A DNA stretch of 14,152 nt. Origin: CAMLOF01 sp966692625 (GTDB lineage: Bacteria > Pseudomonadota > Gammaproteobacteria > Burkholderiales > Burkholderiaceae_C). Positions 7,058 through 14,152 of this stretch are shown in pieces; position 1 is the first letter of the stretch, and every line of letters begins with the position of its first letter. The stretch lies in the NCBI GenBank assembly GCA_966692625.1, contig CBKZAG010000077.1, positions 1 to 14,152 on the forward strand, written 5' to 3'. The position numbers were made by a program, and so were the translations under genes. A model generated the notes under the pieces. That model saw nothing but the letters and a program-made list of their open reading frames with translations, did not search any database and was not told the DNA's origin.

Positions 7058-7121
7058 GCCGCCGGGCCGCCCCAAGGCGATGAAAGCCCCCTCGGGGGGC
7101 AGCGAAGCGTGGGGGCCTGAA
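7058..7121. repeat. GC-rich palindromic repeat, copy 2 of a tandem pair
   Basis: This is the second copy of the unit at 6991-7054, in direct orientation with a period of 67 bases. Its internal hairpin is at 7086-7100. Read on the minus strand the hairpin is followed by TTTC, and it lies 41 bases past the response regulator stop. It may therefore end the yhdP-nitrilase-kinase-regulator transcript. The T-run is too short to call a standard intrinsic terminator. Confidence 0.9.
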
Positions 7122-7141
7122 ACCGCTGCGGTCTGTGCCTT

Positions 7142-7759
7142 TTACAGATCGCGCAGCAGGTTGACGAGTTCCACCGCCGACTTCACATTCATTTTCTCAA
7201 AGACGTGGGCGCGGTGCACCTCCACCGTGCGCACACTGATGTTGAGCGAGTCAGCCACGAGCTTGTTGGGCAGCCCGGACGCCACCAGCCGCATGACGTC
7301 GCGCTCGCGTTCGGTCAAGGCCGCCACCCGGGCCTGCAACTCTCCCTTTTGGCGCCGCGCCGCCAGGACGTTGGCCGAGCGCTGCAGCGCCTGCTCCACG
7401 CGGTCCACCAGGGCGTTGTCGGAAAAGGGCTTCTCGCAAAAGTCGAAGGCGCCGCGCTTGACGGTGTCCACCGCCGTGGGCACGTCGGCATGCCCGGAAA
7501 GAAAGATCACCGGCATGGTGTCAAACCACGGCAGGGGCAGCAGGCGCTCAAAGAGTTCCAGTCCGCTCAATCCGGGCATGCGCAGGTCAAGCAGCGCACA
7601 ACAAGGGCCGGCAGGTTCGCCGCCTTGCCGCAGGGCGTCCCAGAAGGCATCGGCGCTGGGGTAGGCCTCGCTCAGCAGGCGCCGGGTGCGCAGCAGCCAG
7701 CCCAGTGCGTCGCGCACGCTGGCGTCGTCATCGATGATGTAGACCTTGCCGGTGTTCAT
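7142..7759 (-). CDS. FixJ-family response regulator (receiver + LuxR-type HTH)
   Basis: This 205-residue DNA-binding regulator is almost certainly the partner of the kinase encoded 10 bases upstream. The receiver domain (about 4-120) has the acidic pair DDD at 10-12, the phospho-acceptor D58 in LLDLRMPG, the S/T switch position S88 in FLSGHAD, and K110 in CEKPF. The C-terminal LuxR/GerE helix-turn-helix (about 148-205) shows LTERERDVMRLVASGLPNK and ISVRTVEVHRAHVFEKM. The FLSGHADVPTAV stretch and the overall length fit the FixJ/TtrR/DctR group. I chose the ATG at 7759; an upstream in-frame start at 7813 would add 18 residues overlapping the kinase gene and lies outside the domain. Phosphorylation should drive dimerisation and promoter binding. 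Its target genes cannot be seen from this window. Confidence 0.93.
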   Translation of the reverse strand: MNTGKVYIIDDDASVRDALGWLLRTRRLLSEAYPSADAFWDALRQGGEPAGPCCALLDLRMPGLSGLELFERLLPLPWFDTMPVIFLSGHADVPTAVDTVKRGAFDFCEKPFSDNALVDRVEQALQRSANVLAARRQKGELQARVAALTERERDVMRLVASGLPNKLVADSLNISVRTVEVHRAHVFEKMNVKSAVELVNLLRDL

Positions 7760-7769
7760 GATCCGCCAA

Positions 7770-9803
7770 TCATAAGGACGCTGCGGGCAGCGTGAAGTGG
7801 AAAACGGTGCCACGCGGCCGCGCGGGCTCGAAGCGCAGGGCGCCGCCGTGCTGTTCCACGACGGTGCGGCACATGTTCAGACCCAGGCCCATGCCTTCGG
7901 CCTTGGTGGTGAAGAAGGGGGTGAAGATGCGTTCCACGGCTTCCTGCGACAGGCCGTGGCCGTGATCGGTGACCGAGAAAGCCACCCAGCGGCGGGCGGA
8001 TGCGCCTTCTTGTGCCTGCACGGGGGCGGCACGCAGCCCGAGGCGGCGCAGGCCGCTGGTCAGCGGAGGGTCGCCTTCCGACATGGCCTGCATGCCGTTG
8101 CGGGCCAGGTTCAGCAGCACCTGCTCGATCATGGTGCGGTCGCACCAGACGGGCGGGCAGCCGGGGACTATTTCGACATCGACCTGGATTCCCTGTTTGC
8201 GGCTTTGCAGCATCAACAGTGGCGAAATGGCCTCGAACAGCGAGTTCACGCTCACGGCCTCGCGTTCGCGCTCCCTGCGGCGCACCAGATCGCCCACGCT
8301 CTTGATGACGCGCCCGGCCCGTTCGGCCTGTTCGGCCACACGCCGCAGCGCTGTGGCGATGTCCTGCCGCAGGTCCGCTGTGAGGGGCTGAGCGGGGTCT
8401 TCAATGAGGTTGAGCGAGCCCGACGCGTAGCTGGAAATGGCCGCCAGCGGCTGGTTGAGTTCGTGGCTGATGAGGGATGCCATCTCGCCTGCCATGGCCA
8501 GACGTGCCGTGGCCTGCAGACGCTCCTGAGAGGCGCGGGAGAGTTCCTCGCTGCGGCGTTGTTCGCTGAGGTCCAGGATGGCGCTCATCCAGCCGGTCTG
8601 CACGTTCTGGGCGTTGACCAACGGGGCTTCGATGATGAGCACGGGGAAACGGGTGCCATCGGCGTGCATGAACTCGGATTCGTAGCTTTCCCGGGGAAGC
8701 AACTTGCCTGCCAGACGCACCGCTTGACGCTGGCGGTATTCGTCGACCTGTTCAGGGGGCCAGTAGGGTGCTGGAATGCCGCGCCCCAGCAACTTCTCGG
8801 CGGGCAACCCCACCATCTGGCAGAAGGCGGGATTCACGTAGGTGATGCGGCCCTCCATGTCGCGGGCGCGCAGCCCGGTGACGAGCGAGTCTTCCATGGC
8901 CTTGCGAAAGGCCAGCGCCTCCGCCAGATCGCGTTCCGCGCGCAGGCGCCGCCGCAGGTCGCGCGCGAACAGGGCAAGCACGCCGATGAGGCCGACGGCC
9001 AGCACGCCCACGGCCACGGTCAGGACGTGCGGGAACCAGCCGCGGTATTCCCGTGCGCGCTCCACCCGAAGCATGTAGGCGGCGCCAGGCAGGTCGATGA
9101 GCACCTGTGAATGGAAGACCTCGCTGGCGTTGGACAGGCTGCCCAGGATGGTCAGCCGGGTGCCGTCAGCGTCTGTCAAGGCGATGCGCCTGCCCCGCTG
9201 GGCATCGGTGGGAATCAATTCCGACAAGATGCCTGCGAGGCTGTAGGTCGCGACAAGGAAGCCATCGGGTCGGCCATCGAGGCTGACAGGCAGGCACAAC
9301 TCCATCAACTCCAGGCCCATGCCTTGCGCCGTGGGCCAGAAGTAGCTGGGCGAGTATGCCGGACCGCTGGCGCGCTGCGCGTTGGCGCAGGCCTGGCGCA
9401 CGTCCGGCAGGGCCTGCTGGCGCGGCCGGTAGGCGAACAGGTCGGGCTGGAAGGGGCTGGACCGTCGGGCACGCAACTGAAAATGCTGGTCGCGCCACTC
9501 CACATGCACGATCTCGCGGTGCACGGCGAGCATTTCAGCGGCGCCGCTTTCCCACGGCACGGGTGAACCGCTGGTGCTGTGCAGGGCTACAAGGTTCTGC
9601 ACGCTGCGCAACAGGCCGCCGCGGATGTCGGCGGTCATGTTGGTGGCGCTTTGTTCCAGCCGGGTCTGGTTAAGGCTGTCTTCGTATTCGCGGGCCAGGA
9701 ACACCAGCGCTGCCAGCAGCAGGCCCACCAGCAAGCAAAGCAGGCCCCACAAGGCCCAGCGCTGTGCGCCATGGCCCGGGTGCAGCCATTGCGGGCGCTT
9801 CAT
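7770..9803 (-). CDS. Membrane PAS-domain sensor histidine kinase (HPK4 type, DctS-like)
   Basis: This is a 677-residue inner-membrane sensor. It has a first helix at about 16-37, a periplasmic sensor region of about 215 residues (roughly 38-255), a second helix at 257-280 followed by the basic stretch RDLRRRLRAER, a PAS domain at about 297-412 (ITYVNPAFCQMVGLPAEKLL), and then the kinase core. The phospho-acceptor is H447 in ISHELNQPLAAISSYASG, a form typical of the HPK4 group (DctB, FixL, DctS). The N-box is NLARNGMQAM (N569), G1 is DHGHG at 613-617, the F-box is FTPFFTTK, and G2 is GMGLGL at 637-642. The two-helix periplasmic design suggests detection of an external small molecule. DctS-like kinases with FixJ-type partners often sense organic acids, but nothing here proves this ligand. 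The gene starts 13 bases after the nitrilase-family stop. Confidence 0.93.
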   Translation of the reverse strand: MKRPQWLHPGHGAQRWALWGLLCLLVGLLLAALVFLAREYEDSLNQTRLEQSATNMTADIRGGLLRSVQNLVALHSTSGSPVPWESGAAEMLAVHREIVHVEWRDQHFQLRARRSSPFQPDLFAYRPRQQALPDVRQACANAQRASGPAYSPSYFWPTAQGMGLELMELCLPVSLDGRPDGFLVATYSLAGILSELIPTDAQRGRRIALTDADGTRLTILGSLSNASEVFHSQVLIDLPGAAYMLRVERAREYRGWFPHVLTVAVGVLAVGLIGVLALFARDLRRRLRAERDLAEALAFRKAMEDSLVTGLRARDMEGRITYVNPAFCQMVGLPAEKLLGRGIPAPYWPPEQVDEYRQRQAVRLAGKLLPRESYESEFMHADGTRFPVLIIEAPLVNAQNVQTGWMSAILDLSEQRRSEELSRASQERLQATARLAMAGEMASLISHELNQPLAAISSYASGSLNLIEDPAQPLTADLRQDIATALRRVAEQAERAGRVIKSVGDLVRRREREREAVSVNSLFEAISPLLMLQSRKQGIQVDVEIVPGCPPVWCDRTMIEQVLLNLARNGMQAMSEGDPPLTSGLRRLGLRAAPVQAQEGASARRWVAFSVTDHGHGLSQEAVERIFTPFFTTKAEGMGLGLNMCRTVVEQHGGALRFEPARPRGTVFHFTLPAASL

Positions 9804-9816
9804 GGCGCCAGACGCT

Positions 9817-10619
<803 letters not shown>

Positions 10620-10623
<4 letters not shown>

Positions 10624-13600
10624 TGCTGTCCTCTCTCTTTCTGTGCGGGGGGGCTTTCAGGAGCGATGTTACGCGGATTGACTTTTTCTATCTGCGGGTC
10701 GCTCCAGGTACCCGTGATGTGGAAGTGTTGCGTGGCGGCTGCCTGCAGGGGTTTGCCCAGCAGAACCTGTGCCAGGAAGGTGCCCAGACCCACCGCCGGG
10801 TTGATGGCCGTGGCCACGAGTGCAGCTGTTCCGGCGTTGAGTTCGGGAACCACCACGGCGGTGATGTCCTGCGTCTCGCGCGCCAGGTCGGCCGAGCCTT
10901 CGAGCAGGACGGCGGCGTTCACGCCTTTCATCTGCAGGTTGTTGGTGGTGGCCACACCTTGCTCGATGCGCGCGTTGCCCCGCACGAAGTCGAAGGCGAA
11001 ACCCTCGCTGAAAACGTCACGGAAGTCCAGCGTCAGCCGGCGCGGCAGGGCTTGCAAGCTGAGCACGCCTAGCAGTTTGGCCAGACCGGGGTCTGCCTTC
11101 AGGAACTGGCCCCGCTGCACGTCCACCGCGAGCATGCCGCCCAGGCTGGGGTAGTGCAGGCTCATAGGGGAACCCACCCAGCCCAGCGTGCCTTCGATTT
11201 GGCCTTTGCCGCCGCGTATGACGCCCGGCATGCCGAAGCGCGCCAGCAAGGCGCCGGCGTCCTCGATGCCCAGGCGCAGGGTGAGCGCGGTGCGCCGGGG
11301 GCCTGCCGCGCTGGTGGCGGATGCCCCCATGGCGGCCCAGTTGCCGGTGGCCTCCAGCCGGGCTTCGGGCACGGTGAGGTTGAGCTTGGTGAGCCGCCAT
11401 TCACGTGCCGCTTCGCTGGCAGAGAGGATGGCGTTGCGGTTGACGGCTTCGATTTCGAGCTTGCCCAGGGGCCGGTTGTTCAGCTCGAAGGCGTTGACCA
11501 CGATGTCCAGGGCTGGCACGTGCTGGGGCGGGTTCTGCAGCAGGTTCTCGACACTGCTGGTGGCGGCAGGCGGCAGTGTGAGGCGGGCCAGCCGCGCATA
11601 GACGCGGCCAGGCGCGCTTCCCACCGTGGGCCGGTACTCCACGTAGCCGTTGAGTTCGCGCGCGTTGACGTTGATGCGCCAGGTGTCCTGCTCGCGCGAA
11701 CCGCCGGCCACCACGTCGTGGAAGTTGCGGCCGTCCTGACGGATGCGCGTGGCTTCCAGGGCGAAGACGGTGGGCCAGTAAGCGCGGGTATCTGGTGTGT
11801 TTGTGGCGCCAGCGCCAGCACTGGCGTCGGGGAAGGTCCGCTCCCAGGCCTGGAGGTCAAGATCGCCCAACGCCAATTGGGCTTGCACGCCGCTGGCAGG
11901 CAGGTTGGGGCGCTCGCTGCGCAGTGCCAGCGCACCACGCAGCACCTGGGTGTCGGGGCCGTTGTGTTCCCGCTCGTAGCGCGCGCTCAGCACCGGCCGG
12001 CTGCCGCTGCCCAGATCCAGTGTCATGCGGTCGCGCAGCGGAGCATTGGCGCTGTCTCGGGGGGTCGGGCTGATCTCGAAGCGCAACGGCAGCACCTGCT
12101 GGGCATCCTTGTTCAGGGGCTCCGGCAGGCGGGAGGCCAGTCCCAGCAGGCTGGACTCCACCAGCAAGTCGGTGCCGTCGGGGGTGAAGCCCAGCCGGAT
12201 CTGGTAGCTGGTGCTGCCCGCGGTGTGCTGCCCCAATTGCCCCATCCAACCCCCGTCCCGCGCGTTGCGCAAGCCCTCTGCGCTGGCCGTGCCTTGGCCC
12301 TGGAAGCGGACGGAGCCGTCGCCGCCTGGGCCTGTCTGCATGGCGCCGCTGAAGCGCAGCTCGCCCCCCAGGGCGCGGGCGCTGGCCTGGCTGAGCTGGA
12401 AGCCGCGTTCGGAGAACTGCAACACACCGCTGGCACCCTCCAGCCAAGGAGTGTCCGGCGTGACACGCAGGTCGTTGCGGGCAAACCGCACGGTGCCTTT
12501 GACTCTGGTGTCTTCCACGTTGTCCAAGGGCAGGTCGAGCTCGAAGCGCACATCCGCCGGGCCGGTGATGGTGGCGCGCCTGAGCGCCTCGCCGGTCATG
12601 CCCAGCAGCGGTGAGCGGTTGACGAAGGCCAGCGCGTCGCTCGCCGGGCCGTTGACCTGTGCCTGGACCTGCAGCCGGGGTTTTTCGGCCATGAAGTTGG
12701 CGATGCGGGCATCGGCCTGTGTGGCGCGCAGCTGCGGCGTGGCACTGACCCGCCCCGACGCGCTGCCAATGTGCAGGGCGACGCGGTCGATGTGCAGTTC
12801 GGCGGTCAAGTCCTCCAGGCCTGGCCAGGGCAGGCTGCCCGCAGGGAGCAGGTGTGCCGGGACGTAGTTGAACTGCACCCCGCTGAGCTTGGCCTTCACG
12901 TCGAAGCTGCCGCTGCCCGGGCGCTCGAAGGGGAAGTCCCACAGATCGCCCTTGACGACGAAGCGTGCGTCGCGCGCCTGGCCCTGCTTGACGGATTCCT
13001 TCACGTACTGGCGCACCTGAGCCGGGATCTCTTGCGGCAGGTAGCGGTGGACTTGCGCGCCGTTGGCACGGCTGAGGGTGGCGTTGAGTTCCAGCACCCC
13101 GGGGAAGCGGCTGCCCGAGGGGCTGCTGGCCGGGTCGCTGGTATGCCAACGGCCCTTGGCTTCACCCTGGGCGTCGGCGTTGGCAAAGCGCAGCTTGGGA
13201 AAGTGCATGTCGATGGCTTCGCCGTCCACCGTCCAGCTGACCTCGGTGTCCAACTGGTCGAATGTGAGCCTGGGCTGTTCAAAAACCCCGGGGAAGTCGA
13301 GCACGCCGTCCCGCAGTGCCAGCGTGGCCTTGCCGCCGGCGTGGGTGGCGTCAAAGGTGATGTCTGCGCCCTGAAGGCCAGGTCTGCCCAGGGGGTGGCG
13401 GGTGCGGCCTTGGGCGTCTTTTCCGGGTTCAGGCACTGACGAGGCGGCGAGTTCCAACTGCCGCAGCTGGCCTTTGGCTCGCCATTGGTCTGGCCGCCAT
13501 TGCAAGTCCAGCCCGTCCAGTGCACCGGCCGGCCGAAGTTCCCCCAGCCAGTGGTGTGCCTGTTCATCCAGCGGCAAGTGGCTGGCGATTCTTTGAAGCA

Positions 13601-14152
13601 CATTCAGGTCGAGCCGGTCGGCGGTCAACTGAAGGGCCTTGACCGCGTTGCTGTCATCCAGCGTGTGCCTGTAGCGCACCTTGCCGCTTGGCCATGCGGT
13701 GCCATCCTGCGTGCGAAAGGTCAGGTTCTCGGTCCCGAATTCCCATTCCTGGCCCCTGTGAAGCATGTCGATCCGCCCTTGCAGTGCCTGCAGAACCAAG
13801 GGTGGCCGTTCGTCTGCCCGGACTTCTACGGTGTCGAGGGCGAGGTCACTGGTCACGCCCTGCACAAGTCCCTTGTGCACATCGGCCCACAGGCGCAACG
13901 CCCCGGCGCCTTGGCGTACTTCCAGCCCCAGCCAGGCACTCAAATCCACGTGGGCGTGCATGCGTTTCAGGTCCACATGGGCAAACTCGCCATAAAGGGT
14001 GCCTGTCCAATCGCGCCAGCGGCTGGCGTCAGTTACCCACAGCGGCTGGCGGAACTGGCCGCGCAGGCTGAAGCGCGAACCCCATTCCGGCGGTGGCGTG
14101 GCGTCCAGCCGCATCTGGTGCTGGCGGCCAGGGTTGCGCACCACCAGGTCCA
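10620..14152 (-). CDS. yhdP: AsmA-like envelope protein, YhdP/TIGR02099 family (N-terminus cut by window edge)
   Basis: This very long reading frame continues through the right edge; codons in frame are visible back to 14150. About 1,176 residues are present out of an expected 1,250-1,400, so the N-terminal membrane anchor is missing. The body is a long series of beta-rich AsmA/DUF3971-like segments (for example FDVKAKLSGVQFNYVPAHLL and LELNATLSRANGAQVHRYLP). The C-terminus has the conserved family ending, with AINPAVGLGTFLAQVLLGKPL and FHITGTWSDPQIEKV. E. coli YhdP, with TamB and YdbH, forms periplasm-spanning bridges that carry phospholipid to the outer membrane. The same role is inferred here. 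The GTG at 14144 is only the first possible start inside the window and not the real one. The stop overlaps the nitrilase-family ATG by four bases. Confidence 0.93.

Noticed and set aside
7121..7135. Short palindrome ACCG-CTG-CGGT after the repeats, considered as a terminator
   Set aside because: A 4-bp stem with a 3-base loop and no T-run on the correct side is too weak to support.
11154..12614. 486-codon plus-strand open frame within yhdP
   Set aside because: It is the antisense of a convincing AsmA-like gene. The product has no coherent hydrophobic or domain pattern.

Overview
The window is high-GC bacterial DNA. Codon usage, gene content and a GC-rich intergenic repeat of a CCCCCTCGGGGGG type point to a beta-proteobacterium of the Burkholderiales, most likely Comamonadaceae (Acidovorax or a relative). 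This placement is inferred from the look of the sequence, not from a search. Almost all coding capacity is on the minus strand. There is no rRNA, tRNA, CRISPR array, insertion sequence or prophage gene, and no gene-free stretch longer than about 155 bases.

Reading in the direction of transcription (right to left), the first block (14152 to 7142) looks like one operon: a long AsmA-like envelope protein of the YhdP/TIGR02099 type (N-terminus outside the window), a nitrilase-superfamily amidase whose ATG overlaps the yhdP stop (ATGA), a membrane-bound PAS histidine kinase, and a FixJ-type LuxR/HTH response regulator. Gaps are -4, 13 and 10 bases. YhdP followed by a nitrilase is a familiar proteobacterial arrangement. 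The two-component pair resembles DctS/DctR-like systems, but its signal and targets cannot be read from this window.

Between 6988 and 7141 two near-perfect 64-base GC-rich repeats separate that operon from a small plus-strand gene (59 residues, one membrane helix) that is convergent to it. The start codon of this small gene is interlocked with the start codon of the divergent mltA gene on the other strand.

The second block (6809 to 4471, minus) is mltA, an outer-membrane lipoprotein lytic transglycosylase, followed 26 bases later by a 6-phosphofructokinase with an unusual G/K active-site combination.

The third block (4361 to 1, minus) is a peptide/opine/nickel-family (PepT) ABC importer: periplasmic binding protein, two permeases and the first ATPase. 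The second ATPase is expected just beyond the left edge. The operon is preceded by a near-perfect sigma-54 promoter (TGGCAC-N5-TTGCA) with a predicted 26-base leader, and a strong intercistronic hairpin separates the binding-protein gene from the permeases. The transporter is therefore probably under an enhancer-binding activator, and the binding protein is probably made in excess over the membrane parts.

I see mostly conserved housekeeping and transport genes. Nothing here amounts to a clearly new multi-gene system. The most useful leads are the sigma-54 promoter, the small membrane protein interlocked with mltA, the tandem repeat, and the PFK active-site variant.
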